From Undaria pinnatifida (taxonomy: Eukaryota > Sar > Phaeophyceae > Laminariales > Alariaceae): a stretch of 64,000 nucleotides of DNA. Both the position numbers and the translations under genes were made by a program. This document shows, one piece after another, positions 28,758 to 38,465 of this stretch. The stretch covers positions 1,721,501 to 1,785,500 of the forward strand of contig JABAKD010000019.1 of assembly GCA_012845835.1 (NCBI GenBank). Reading direction: 5' to 3'. The number at the start of each line of letters is the position of its first letter. The stretch's first letter is position 1. The notes under the pieces are model-generated. The model was not told the origin of the DNA, ran no database searches, and was given only the letters and a program-made list of their open reading frames with translations.

Positions 28758-31106
28758 TTGTGGAGAACCTCGACTTCGGGCAGGTCTAACACCTTTGTTC
28801 GCAGCTGCCCTAGGTGGATACGGCGAGCCGTCGCCACCCGGGAGATGACGTCTAATACCGCAGCTTCCTGGCAAAATGAGACAATAATTCCGATGGGTTG
28901 TCACAGTTAGTACAGCACGGCACGGTACTGTGCAGTACAGCACAGTGCAGTACAGTACGAACAGTTTACGAAGAACATTAAGGTATAACAAGCAAAACAC
29001 GAAAAACGAAGAAAACGAAAAAAAAACGACAACAAAAGGGGAGGGGGGGGACGAAACGAACCCATCATGACGAGAACGAAGGCTCACGTTGAGAGCCGCC
29101 AAATTTCCTTCCCCCCCCACCACCCCCGCTGTTCCGTCAGCGTGCCGCACCCCTCCTTCGCTCCCGCCCTCGCGTAAGTCGCGGGCATCGGATTTTTGCC
29201 CGCCTGCGTGGGCTCGCTCCGACGTGTCCGAGTTTATACCCTTTGAGTAATAAGGTTGCTCCGCCATCCTGGCCTCTTGCAACGCCAAGTTGCAGATCTT
29301 CGTGGAGAGAAGAAAGAGCGAAACGTTACATACTGCAACGATGGATGGACGAGGATGAGCGGTGTATGGAAAAGGGGAGAGGTAGTGAGGGCAGGGGGGG
29401 AGGGGGGCGGAGGAGCGGGCATTGCGATACAAACAACATGACGGCATCAACACAGCACTGTGTCACAATATCAAGACATCAATACATCACGGCGTTACAA
29501 CCCTCAGCTAGCAATGCGTCGTTGCGCCATATTATCAAGATTAAGACCATACCACCCCACTGCATTATAATATCAAGGCATCAACATGCCAACTCATCAA
29601 TATATCAGCATGATTATAGCTTCGGCCGGCGCGTATGGCCGCGAAGGCGACAATTGACTTCTGCCCTCTCGCGTGAGGTTGGAGGAAACACTGAGAGTTC
29701 TATCCCTTCGACGTGGACTTGCCTTGGTGACCTGGCGTTGACGTTACATTGGTTGACCGACCTTGACGTTACATTGGTCAACTGGCAATGACGTTACATT
29801 GCTACAAAAGTAAATCCATCGTGATAACAAGTTCACCACTTTGACCAGACCTGTACCCTTCCCCACCCCGCCGATACGAACAGCTCAAGCCCTCTCAGCT
29901 ACACAAAGTATTCGACCATCGCAAAAAAAATCGTGTTTCACTCCTCTTTTGCGAACAAGCATTCGAAATGATACTGTTGGTAAAACAACAAATCAATCGT
30001 GAACATGCCCACTTCTACACGGCAGTAGTCTGACTGATTGCAAAAAATAGAAGTGGGCATAGTCATGATTGATTGGTTGTTTTACCAACAGCATCATTGC
30101 GAATGCTTGTTCGCAAAGGAGGAGTGAAACACGAAATGTTTTTGCGATGGTCGAATAATCTGCGTAGCTGAGAGGGCTTGAGCTGTTCGTATCGACAGTG
30201 GCGGCATTTCAATTGTTTCTTTATTAGATTAAAATTCCGCCACTGTCGATACGAACAGCTCAAGCCCTCTCAGCTACGCAAAGTATTCGACAATCGCAAA
30301 CGTATCTTTTGTTGGTTATATAGCACTACCCACTGGCCCACGTAGTCACTTATATAGCACTACCCACTGGCCCACGTAGTCACTTATATAGCACTACTCA
30401 CTGGCCCACGTAGTCACGTGACTACGTGGGCCAGTGGGTAGTTCTATATAGCCAACAAAAGAATGTCGTGGGTTTGAGCCCCACCGACTTCACATTCCCG
30501 CTTTTTTCCGCGAAAAGCAAAAAGGAAATAATGTCTTTGCGAGCGTGCGCGCTGGAGACGTGAATGGTTATGATTGTTTGCCCCTGAGTACTACGGTAGT
30601 GCGTGGCGAGGGGAGAGAGTCCCCGCGATCCCTGTTACGAAGTCGGTGAGAGTCAATTGGCGGACTCCCAAACATATCTTTTATTGGTTATATAGAACTA
30701 CCCACTGAGCTATGTAATCACGTGACTACGTAGTACAGTGGGTAGTTCTATATAACCAAGAGACGTGACTGACCCTGACGTCGAATTGGTTGACTGACCT
30801 TGACCTTGCTTGGGTTCGCTATTCGTTACTTTTAACTCTGCCATTTGCTGACCTTGACTTTCTATTGCTTGACCCACCTTGACGTGGGAGGTGAGCTGCT
30901 GCTCGAACACGGTGTGGTTGGGGTCGACAGGGCAGCGTACCCTCTTTCCCTTGTCCACCTGCGGGCTTTCGCCCATGTGCGTCCCACAGTAGTCGGCACT
31001 GTGCGGACTTCTGCGTGGCATTTTTTGATCGAACGGGACAGAACACAGTTCATAGAGCTTACGAGTTCTTGGAGACAATGGTCGAGGCAAAGTGGCTGTC
31101 GGCCAT
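28758..31106 (-). CDS. TRM13-like tRNA 2'-O-methyltransferase, N-terminal four exons (fragment)
   Basis: Four minus-strand exons join without stop and in phase: 31106-31063 (MADSHFASTIVSKNS), 31010-30878, 29297-29088 and 28867-28758. Donors are GTAAGC, GTGGGT, GTGAGC and possibly GTGAAT; acceptors are CGCAG, CGAAG and GCCAG. The join gives YCGTHMGES, then RVRCPVDPNHTVFEQQ with LTSHVKICN. This is a CHHC finger (C41, H47, H57, C61; C-x5-H-x9-H-x3-C) as in TRM13 and U11-48K, formed only after splicing. MAEQPYYSKGINS and a helical segment follow. TRM13 methylates the ribose at position 4 of certain tRNAs. The CCCH finger before YCGTH lacks its first cysteines. The methyltransferase domain is not found, so the gene is truncated or continues beyond inserted elements. 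Exon 1 is the least certain. Confidence 0.68.
29430..29830. other. Intron sequence with short repeats
   Basis: GACGTTACATTG occurs three times at 29736-29800, alternating with TTGACC-type words. ATCAAGACATCAATACATCA-like words occur at 29470-29610. No gene is seen. It lies within the second intron of the TRM13 model. Confidence 0.5.
29873..30299. mobile_element. Foldback element: long inverted repeats, nested
   Basis: GATACGAACAGCTCAAGCCC starts a left arm (29873 to about 30015) that is repeated inverted at about 30046-30200, around a 30-bp loop. The arms share TAGAAGTGGGCAT at the inner end. A second inversion follows: the segment GATACGAACAGCTCAAGCCC returns at about 30246-30265 after an AT-rich spacer flanked by GACAGTGGCGG and CCGCCACTGTC. 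The order is therefore arm, reverse arm, arm. No coding region is present. Confidence 0.85.
30316..30417. repeat. Three 34-bp tandem repeats
   Basis: TTATATAGCACTACCCACTG, followed by GCCCACGTAGTCAC, occurs three times head to tail (30316, 30350 and 30384) with one base change. The third unit abuts its own inverted copy at 30418, giving a perfect palindromic centre at 30417/30418. Confidence 0.92.
30418..30721 (+). mobile_element. tRNA-headed element, unit 1 (SINE- or MITE-like)
   Basis: It begins GTGACTACGTGGGCCAGTGG, which resembles the D-arm half of a tRNA, and continues into a T-arm with a perfect 5-bp stem, GTGGG TTTGAGC CCCAC (30468-30484). The body includes GGCGAGGGGAGAGAGTCCCC and AAGTCGGTGAGAGTCAAT. 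It ends TTGGTTATATAGAACTACCC to GTAATCAC, the reverse complement of its own head. A second copy is at 31647-31919. It lies in the second intron of the TRM13 model. Confidence 0.75.
30684..30759. repeat. Palindrome, 38-bp arms
   Basis: Arms 30684-30721 and 30722-30759 are inverted copies with a few mismatches: TTGGTTATATAGAACTACCC against GGGTAGTTCTATATAACCAA. The left arm is the 3' end of unit 1. The right arm is another head half-copy. Confidence 0.85.
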
Positions 31107-31640
31107 TTCTCCCCTGGGTGAAAAGCTACCCTCAGTAGACCTTACCACTTGATAGAACTTACCACGTAGTCGACACTATGAAGGTTGAGACACGCTGCGC
31201 ACGAGACGAAGGGGTTTATCCCAACAGTGGTTGATTGGGTTTGATCGGGTTACGGTTAAGGTCAGGTGTAGGTATGCCACCCATTCTCTCGGAGAAGTTT
31301 TGTAAGGTACCCTCACAGGGCAGAGGCCTGGACCGTCAGCCATTGCGCCGCGCAGCAGAACAAATCAAGGTGTCGAAATGTATCACATTCCAACCAACCG
31401 TGTCGACTTGCCAGCAACCATACCTGGTAATTGACCACCTTAATAGCGCACCGGTACGTGACTACGAGGGAATGGGAGTTTTTGGTTCACGCCATGCCAC
31501 AAAATACGGGCCCCTTTCAAACGATTGCAGGTCAAGCGGGATTCTACGGCCGCCGACCGAGAGTTATCTGTAACAATACGATTCTGCGAGTTATCAACCA
31601 GCGTACATAATTTGACGAACGTTCTGCTGCGCGATTTCCT
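31107..31640. other. Upstream of the TRM13 model; no gene
   Basis: Contains a TACCTGGTA site at 31421-31429. An ATG followed by ADGPGLCP on the minus strand near 31345 is a weak alternative first exon for TRM13. Nothing else is supported. Confidence 0.4.
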
Positions 31641-31646
31641 AGTCAC

Positions 31647-31919
31647 ATGACTCTGTGGTCTAGTGGATAGTGCTATATAACTAACATGCGTGTATCGTGG
31701 GTTCGAATCCCACCGACGTCATATTTGTTATTGTCGGGCGTGCTGGAGACATCTATAAATAGTTATGATAGTGTGCTCCTGGATACTACTACTGCAGTAC
31801 ATGGCGAGGGGAGAGAGACCCGGAGATCCCCGTTAAGAAGTCGGTGAGAATCAATGAACGAACTCGAAAACATGTATTTTGTTGGTTATATGGCGCTACC
31901 CACTGGGCTACTGATTAAC
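31647..31919 (+). mobile_element. tRNA-headed element, unit 2
   Basis: A closer match to a tRNA than unit 1. It has A box TGGTCTAGTGG (31656-31666), B box GGTTCGAATCC (31700-31710), and T-arm GTGGG TTCGAAT CCCAC (31697-31713). The acceptor ends do not pair, so it is not a working tRNA gene. The body matches unit 1 (GGCGAGGGGAGAGAGACCCG, AAGTCGGTGAGAATCAATGA) and it ends TTGGTTATATGGCGCTACCC, an inverted form of the head. Boxes A and B could support Pol III transcription. Confidence 0.78.
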
Positions 31920-31957
31920 GTGATTGAGTAGTTCGGTGGGTATTGCTTTTAACCAAC
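31882..31957. repeat. Palindrome, about 38-bp arms
   Basis: TTGGTTATATGGCGCTACCC at the left is mirrored by GGGTATTGCTTTTAACCAA at the right, with several mismatches. It repeats the arrangement at 30684-30759: the end of a unit followed by an inverted head half. Confidence 0.75.
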
Positions 31958-32880
31958 AGTTGCCGATCTTATAACAAAAAACCAAAAGTTAGCCGAGCCG
32001 AACCCGGGGATGAACGAAAATATCCCCGGTTTTCGGTGCCCATGCATTCACCCTTGTCCGTCGTAGGGAGTCTATCCTGTATGGCCCCTGTGCTTGAAAC
32101 GCCTCGTTATACTCTTCTTGACAATTCTGCGGCTACTATTAATAGACGTTATTAGCTGTCGACCTCCTGCGATATTTTTCCGCGTTTAGAGTCGGCTTGG
32201 CCACCAAAGGCACGTTCAAAAACCTGCACTACTACATATGCCATTGTGTTGTGCCGTCCCCACGGTAAAGTAACCATTCTGAAACGCAAAACAGATAAAA
32301 CACGAAAAAACAAGGTGATCCTATAGCACGCTGCAGTAGAACGGAGGCAGATGCGCTAGAGCCGCAGAGCTCTGGTAGCTACTGAACGTAGGGGTTCCAA
32401 CGCTGTCACCGGGGGCATTCAAATCTATAAAAAAGTCTTAGTTGCAGGGTCGTCAAAAACGTAACGGTGTCTCATTCGGCAGGCTCTGATGCTACGGCCG
32501 CAGTATCCCGCCATCGACGGGGCTGATCAACTCGTCTTTAGGCTTGAATGACACGAACGATCAACACAAACATCTAAAAAAATCGGACTTCTTTGTAATA
32601 GGCGACGCGATATCGGTGTTCGAGAAAAAAATAACAGACAGTTATTTGGCCGTACACCTCTACAGCAGGTGTTGATCTACGAACTATGACATTTATTTAT
32701 TATGTACTTCGAAGTAATACGCTAACGTCGTGGTCGTGGTAGTAGTCATGTCATTTTGGCTCTTTAAAAACATTCGGCCTCAGTATTAATTTCGCACAGG
32801 CCGCTCTACCGCTCGCCACCCGGCACCCAGCGACCGCACGCCCGGGCACGCCCGGGCCACGCCCCCCTCACACATCACCC
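31958..32880. other. No gene recognised
   Basis: A 70-codon plus frame (31943-32155) has no family. The rest is mixed sequence without notable structure. Confidence 0.4.
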
Positions 32881-33740
32881 CTCAGTGTCCCCGGCGACAC
32901 AACAACCGAACGTTCCCAACTCGGCGAGCGGGAAGCGTGAAAAATCTGTCGTCCCGGGGACGGTTGGCTCTCTCCCCGGGCAGGCGGAGAGTCGTAAGAG
33001 GGTGGAACTCCTCACCCAGCTCCTCGCGTACCAGAGGTACCAGAGGTACTGCTGTGCTGCTTGCTGCTGCACTGCCGCTGCACTGCTGTGCTGCCGTTGT
33101 GGATTGGTGGGTACGTACTGCTGCACTGCTGTTGTACTGCTGAGGTCGGTAGGTTGGTGGGTGGGTAGTGGGTGGTGGGTGCTTGGTGGGAGACGCCCGA
33201 TCCCCGAGATCGCGGGGGGCCGTAAAAAACGAATCTCCCCGCAAAGAAATGCTCCTAGGGTGTCGGTATACTGCCGTACATACTGCTGCAATGCTGTACT
33301 ACTGTAGTAGGTGGGTCGGTGGGTGCTGGGTGGGTGGTGGGTGCACTGGCTGGTGCCTGGCGGTAGGTGGGTGGAACGTGTGGCATAGTTCGTGGGTGAG
33401 TGTTTTCGTGCCCGAGGGAGATGGCCCTGGTATTTTGTTTTAGGTACGTACCTCTGGTACAGCGGTTATTTGCTGTTCTCCGATATACCGGCCGGCGCTG
33501 GCATACTTCGGGAGTACCACTAGTCATACGTTAGAGTCTAGAATCAGTGGTCGATACGTCGACATTGAATAGACTCCGGTCTAATACAAACTATTTTACT
33601 TCGAATAACATTGACATTTGTACATTGGGTGTCATAGTCTGCCCTCAACCACAATCCACAGCAATATTACCACTACATAGACTCAGAACTGAAAACTGAC
33701 ATGTACAGTACCGCAACCCCAAGCGATTATATGATGGAAA
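32881..33740. other. Low-complexity CTG and GGTGGGT stretches
   Basis: Open frames on both strands here come from CTGCTGCACTGC-like (33045-33145) and GTGGGTGGT-like (33150-33370) runs. The words TACCAGAGGTACCAGAGGTA (about 33028-33047) are a small tandem repeat. No gene is supported. Confidence 0.55.
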
Positions 33741-33755
33741 CGGGGTCTAACGGGG

Positions 33756-34262
33756 TTGGGGTCGGTCTTGGTGTCAGTGTCGGTGTTAGTGTTGGTGAGT
33801 GGTGTTGGTGTTGGTGTTGGTGTTGGTGGTGTTGGCGTTTGGGGTGTTGGTGGTGGAGGTGATGTTGGTGGAGCTCGTGGTGTTAGTGTCCGCGGTGTTG
33901 GTGTTGACGCTGGTGGTGGTGCTGGTGTTGGTGTGAGCGCTTGTGATGGTGCTGATGGTGTTGGAATTTGTGTTGGTAGTGGTGATGGCGTTGACGGTGT
34001 TGGTGGTGTTAGTGCTGGTAGTGTTATCGGTGTTAGTGATGGTGTTGGTGTTGGTGTTGGTGTCGGTGTTGGTGTTTGTGGTGTTAGTGCTGGTGCTGGT
34101 AGTGTTCGTGTTGGTGGTGTTGGTGCTGGTAATGTTCGTATTGGTAGTGATGGCGGTGTTGGTGTTGGTGGTGCTAGTGCTGGTGGTGTTGGCGTTGGCA
34201 TTGGCGTTGGCGTTAGTGTAGGTTTTGGTGTCGGTGCTGACTTTGGTGTCGGTGTTGTTGAA
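33756..34262 (+). repeat. GTTGGT-type minisatellite
   Basis: About 500 bp of imperfect GTTGGT, GGTGTT and GTGGTG hexamers. Strong strand asymmetry (G and T on the plus strand, almost no C) leaves several frames open: V/G-rich on plus, T/P-rich on minus. These frames are by-products. Confidence 0.93.
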
Positions 34263-35020
34263 ATATTGGGCGCGTTACTTTCTGGGAGTTGCGGGATGAA
34301 GCGTAACACGCACCCCACTCAGCGAGCGCGGGAGTGTTTCCATGTTGGCATGTTTTTACGCCAAGGAGCGAAAAGGTTCGGGAGGTGAGATCAACCGCCT
34401 GTCCCATCGCACTGACAAAGCAAGCAGTTGTCGTAAGTCGTAAATTTGGCCCGTGCATCATCCGATAGCTTCGTCGTTATCTTGCCGGCACTAACTTCTT
34501 CAGGACTCATGTAGAGCAATAAAACAAATAAAAAGTGCGATATCATCGTGAGGTGGGCGCGCAGCACACGAAAGGTGGTGCTACATGCTCGTCGCACATC
34601 TCCGCCTTGGTATCCCACATGAAAGCATCATCCCCTAACCCCTACTCTATAACAATAGCAGCCCGCGTTGCTTCGTGTGGCTCATTCTTATAAATCGTGT
34701 TTTCACTCCAAAGTCTCGATGTTCGCACGTCAGGCGAGCGAACGTACACGCCTTGCCACGTGACCCAACCGCGTGCTCGTAGTACCCGAATTTAGAAGCT
34801 GCCTTGAAGGCCCATAGCTACGCAGGCACCGATGGCCGATACCTATAATATATCCATCAACAAAGAAATTCGAGGGGTAATATCTTAACATACATAGCAC
34901 CACTTACCGTGATGTCGAGCATTCCGAGGTCGCATTCGGCATATTCTCCCACCGCTCAGCCACCCGCAGCTCTTAATTACCTACGGGAAAATTATTTTTC
35001 CGGATCGGTCCGTGTATGGA
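34263..35020. other. No gene recognised
   Basis: Short frames only on both strands. Confidence 0.4.
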
Positions 35021-35100
35021 TTTTTGATCTGTGGTGAAATAGTCAAGCTGACATACCTTGAGTTTAACGACGTGAGTTCGAGCCTCGCCGAGTCAGGCAG
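35021..35100 (+). repeat. tRNA-like sequence (Pol III boxes)
   Basis: A-box-like TGGTGAAATAG (35032-35042), then 30 bp later a T-arm, GTGAG TTCGAGC CTCGC, with a full 5-bp stem including one G-U pair (35073-35089). T-rich sequence follows and could terminate Pol III. Acceptor halves do not pair, so it is more likely a tRNA-derived repeat than a tRNA gene. Confidence 0.5.
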
Positions 35101-35565
35101 AGTTGCCTTTTTTTCTACATTTTTTACGTTTTCTTTGTTGTACATACGTCTTTCCGCTTTGTTGTTGTCTTTTGTTTTGTTTCACTTCAGGCAGGAATCT
35201 CTGGTTTTCTATTTTTCTTTTCTCCTACTACAAACTGCAGTTCCTATTTTCGTCGCGGGGCTTGGCTGTTGCTGTGCCCTTCGTACTGTGTAATTCGTAC
35301 CCGTTGCGCTGATACCAGGTACCAGGCATTGCATGTGTTTTTCTCTGTTCATTTGGGATTGTTTTTTTTTTGTTATATATTTTGCAGCAGTGCGTACGAG
35401 TATTTTTGGTGTCGTTTTCCCCTCCTTGCTGTTGTTATTTGAATTTGAAGGCTCCACGCCTAAAGATAGGGGAACGTCTGCCATGATTAATTGATTCGAG
35501 CGCGAAAGCGCGTAGATTCCCGTTAGAACAGGTTCGTGGTCCTCTGTCTGGCTACCGTCATCGGT

Positions 35566-35815
35566 GTTGTTACTGCCACCGTCGTGGTACTACTACTGTA
35601 ATACTGCAGTACCCACAACCATCGTGGCCTTGACCTCTGTCGCGCGATCTAGATTATATCTAGATCTCTTGCGGCAGCACCATGACACTACCGCCATTCG
35701 GCGTTGTTTCTGTCACCGTCGCAGTTTTACTACTGTAGCACCCACAGCCGTCGTGACATTGGCCTTTGTCGCGCGATCTAGAATATTCCTAGATTCTTAA
35801 GGCGGCACCGTGACA
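35566..35815 (+). repeat. Tandem duplication of about 130 bp, diverged
   Basis: Two units each carry CACCGTCG, TACTACTGTA, GTCGCGCGATCTAGA and a GGC(A)GCACC(A/G)TGACAC end. Each includes a small palindrome around CTAGA (CTAGATTATATCTAG in the first, CTAGAATATTCCTAG in the second). Confidence 0.7.
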
Positions 35816-36099
35816 CCATATGGCTTCCGTCGCTCGATGACCGCATGATCAGCGCAACTCATACCAGCTTGAAAGTAGCTACAACAACAGCAGCTAGCTG
35901 CTTCTGCATATCATACCTCCCAGGTACCAGTCAGTGAGAAAGTATCCGGCAAGTGTGATGATGCAGGCGGCACGTATATGGGTCGCTCAGCAAGATTCTT
36001 ACAGACTCCGTGGTACGTCCTACTGCTATAAATAACAGCTGTTCCGTTCTCGGTGTGCTCCGATAATCGCAATATCTTCTTCTGCTGCCATTGCTGCTG

Positions 36100-36552
36100 T
36101 CAATCAATGCTGCTCCGCTGTATGTTACTGTACTGCTGCACTGTTGTATAAGCGGCTGCGGGTCTATGTTTTCGCTTGGTACCAGGTATGTGGTAGTTGG
36201 TACCGGTACGTACCAGTACGAGTGAGTGTGGCATGCCTGTTGTATGTATTTCCATGGGCGTGCCTGTCGCGCTCTGTAAGGCCATGTCGTCTGTGCTTGC
36301 TCTTCGGTGCTGTGGTATGTTGCGAGCGAGTTCGGTGCAGGCGTGGACGCTCGCGGGGACTGCACGGCATTCACTCTCGTCCGCGTGGACTGTGAAAGTA
36401 TTTGATAAAAATATTTCAAGGACGTCAGCCGTGAGTTCGACGAATTTCGGGTCAATACTCATCTTTGCAAGCTGCGTTGTTGGTACTTGTAATACACTAT
36501 GTGGGTGAGTTTTTTCATAATGGGAGGGGTCATAATAAATATATATAATCAT
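36100..36552 (-). CDS. Open frame starting with the B-type block; function unknown
   Basis: A 150-codon minus frame. Its first part carries the repeat motif, VLQVPTTQLAKMSIDPKF then VELTADVLEIF, shared in phase with 3411-3504. The rest (TVHADESECRAVPASVHAC and HRRASTDDMALQSATGTPME) is unique in this window. It is the longest reading frame that continues out of a block. It may be a gene fragment that begins with the block, or an insertion of the block next to a chance frame. No domain is recognised. Confidence 0.3.
   Translation of the reverse strand: MIIYIYYDPSHYEKTHPHSVLQVPTTQLAKMSIDPKFVELTADVLEIFLSNTFTVHADESECRAVPASVHACTELARNIPQHRRASTDDMALQSATGTPMEIHTTGMPHSLVLVRTGTNYHIPGTKRKHRPAAAYTTVQQYSNIQRSSID
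36388..36550 (-). repeat. Repeat block, B type
   Basis: GACGTCAGCCGTGAGTTCGA to CAAGCTGCGTTGTTGGTACT. It is nearly identical to 40392-40480 and related to 40905-40965. TATGTGGGTGAGTTTTT and a GGGAGGGGTC box follow in these copies. Confidence 0.8.
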
Positions 36553-36820
36553 TCCTTGAATATCGAGTCATTCCTTGGTGTCATGGACTTTGGTCAGGAG
36601 TTTTTTGTCTCGGCCTAAGTATGCGATTCGCGGAACTGGAATTCTCGGTCGAATATGGCTTGGTTCGAGCGCCGCCTTCGGGGGGCGGCTCCAACGCCCC
36701 TCGCCCTGCCGTGTCCGTTCCGCACATCGACGTGAACGCGGACGGGTGCCGAGCGAGACGAGCGAGTGTCGAGGAGGAATTTTGGAAAAATTGTTGAATC
36801 TTAATGGCTGCAACGCCTGA

Positions 36821-37127
36821 ATGATTTACAAAATTTGCATCATTTCCAAACGGTACGTGCTAATGTTTGGAATTTTGCGGTGGCATACTCTCGAGCGTTA
36901 AGTTTCTTTGCTGTACTTTTTTACTAGTTCGTTTGGTTTCTTGCTCAGCATTTTATTGCTTTTGTTTCTGCTCGTTTTGCCAGCTGGAAATTCAATTTTT
37001 TAGTGTGGGTTCACCTAAAACGTGACACAACTTACCGACGATATCCAACAACTTCGTAACACAAATTACCGACGGCAAGACGTTTCGTGACAAAATAACT
37101 CCCAAATCATGATACTTTCACGTAACT
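36821..37127. other. No gene; CGTGACA-rich
   Basis: Words such as CGTGACACAACTTACCGACG and CGTAACACAAATTACCGACG repeat at 37020-37070. No gene is seen. Confidence 0.4.
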
Positions 37128-38032
37128 GAATTTCGAGACAAAACAAAGCAGGTAGAGCCGTCTCTTCGGCCTTTGGCCCTGGCTTTAGCACGGCCGCTGA
37201 CACTCCAGCCAGCCTCTGCTGTAGGCATGAACGAATGCGGTTGATTCGCAGCGAACTATCCCCCTGTGCTCGCTTCTATGTGGCCATTGTCCATGCCATT
37301 TCATGTCACCTTCCTTCTGTTTTGAGCTCGTCGTCGTACGGTTGAGGTACGAGGAAACCCGTACGTACTCGGTGAGAACAGCAGTATGTACGACGAGCAT
37401 GAACGCCAATTGACGACATTGGCAAGCACAAAACAGCAGGTGTAGCAGCAGTAGCCGAAGGGCGAAACGTCTAGCACATAATGCAGCAACAAGTAGCAAC
37501 CAGAACTACAGCAGATAGCTCAAAGTGCAGTGCGAGTGCCGTTGGCAAGTTTAGTCGTACACGCATCACTCTGTCCAATATATAACAGAATTTCGAGACA
37601 AAACAAAGCAGGTAGAGCCGTCTCTTCGGCCGTTGGCCCTGGCTTTAGCACGGCCGCTGACACTCCAGCCAGCCTCTGCTGTAGGCATGAACGAGTGCGA
37701 TTGATTCGCAGCGAACTATCCCGCTGTGCTCGCTTCTATGTGGCCATTGTCCATGCCATTTCATGTCACCTCCCTTCTGTTTTGAGCTCGTCGTCGTACG
37801 GTTGAGGTACGAGGAAACCCGCACGTACTCGGTGAGAACAGCAGTATGTACGACGAGCATGAACGCCAACTGACGACATTGGCAAACACACAACAGCAGG
37901 TGTAGCAGCAGTAGCCGAAGGGCGAAACGTCTAGCACATAATGCAGCAACAAGTAGCAACCAGAACTACAGCAGATAGCTCAAAGTGCAGTGCGAGTGCC
38001 GTTGGCAAGTTTAGTCGTACACGCATCACTCT
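37128..38032. repeat. Recent direct duplication, two 445-bp units
   Basis: Units at 37128-37572 and 37588-38032 are nearly identical and separated by 15 bp, a period of 460 bp. Both start GAATTTCGAGACAAAACAAA and end ACACGCATCACTCT. The paired minus frames of about 104 codons (37185-37499 and 37645-37959) are the same shadow repeated. They have no known domain. Confidence 0.93.
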
Positions 38033-38370
38033 CAAGAACCAAGAGGCAGGGCAGGGGCCCCCAACACAGAGACACGTGACAACCACGGCCAGCTGTCGAT
38101 CGCGTAATTGGCCGGTAGTCCGTGCTTCGGTGGGTGTATCGGAAGTCGTTCGTAGTACTACTGCTGTAGACCGTCGAAAGACCACGTGACATGTGACATC
38201 CCGTTCTGGTGGCAGCCTCGCCAGGAGACCCCCCAAAAATTATTTTTCTTTTCTTTTTCTTGGCCCCATGCACCCATTTCCTTTCCTTTCTCTTCTTTGT
38301 TCTTTGTTTCTTTTTTCCAATTGACTTGCGTCTGTTGTACGTATGCGTAGTGATAGATACTACGTGTGAT
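38033..38370. other. No gene recognised
   Basis: Pyrimidine-rich run at 38240-38325. Long minus frames over it are Lys- and Glu-rich by-products. Confidence 0.45.
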
Positions 38371-38379
38371 ATATACGTG

Positions 38380-38465
38380 GTAGTCTTTTGGGTGGCAAGC
38401 GGTATAGTCGGTTTTCCCAGGCGCGAGTATTGAGACGTATGCACCGGTATGGACCTGGCACATCG
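38380..38465 (+). repeat. Second copy of the 25.31-kb repeat
   Basis: GTCGGTTTTCCCAGGCGCGA and GAGACGTATGCACCGGTAT match the 25.3-kb copy with gaps. Confidence 0.45.

Noticed and set aside
28925-28959. A perfect palindrome in TRM13 intron 3
   Set aside because: On checking, it is a run of GTAC and CAGT words and does not read the same on both strands over its length.
28470-29453. A single 327-codon minus-strand gene
   Set aside because: The frame reads through intron 3 of the TRM13 model and a GTAC-rich run. Only two parts of it correspond to TRM13 exons, one of them in another frame, and the end overlaps a plus-strand Copia relic.
31650-31722. A functional tRNA gene in unit 2 at 31.65 kb
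   Set aside because: A box, B box and T-arm are good, but the 5' and 3' acceptor strands do not pair and the sequence recurs as part of a longer repeat.
32882-33443. Overlapping genes at 32.9-33.4 kb
   Set aside because: Four frames on both strands are open because of low-complexity CTG and GTGGGT runs; none has a motif.
33683-34388. Genes in the 210-codon frames over the minisatellite
   Set aside because: V/G-rich and T/P-rich products on opposite strands come from hexamer repeats.
37185-37959. Two paralogous 104-residue proteins
   Set aside because: They are the same frame in a recent tandem duplication. Identity reflects the DNA duplication, and no domain or start context supports coding.
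37128-38032. The two 445-bp units as a pair of LTRs
   Set aside because: They lack TG..CA ends and enclose only 15 bp, so there is no internal element.
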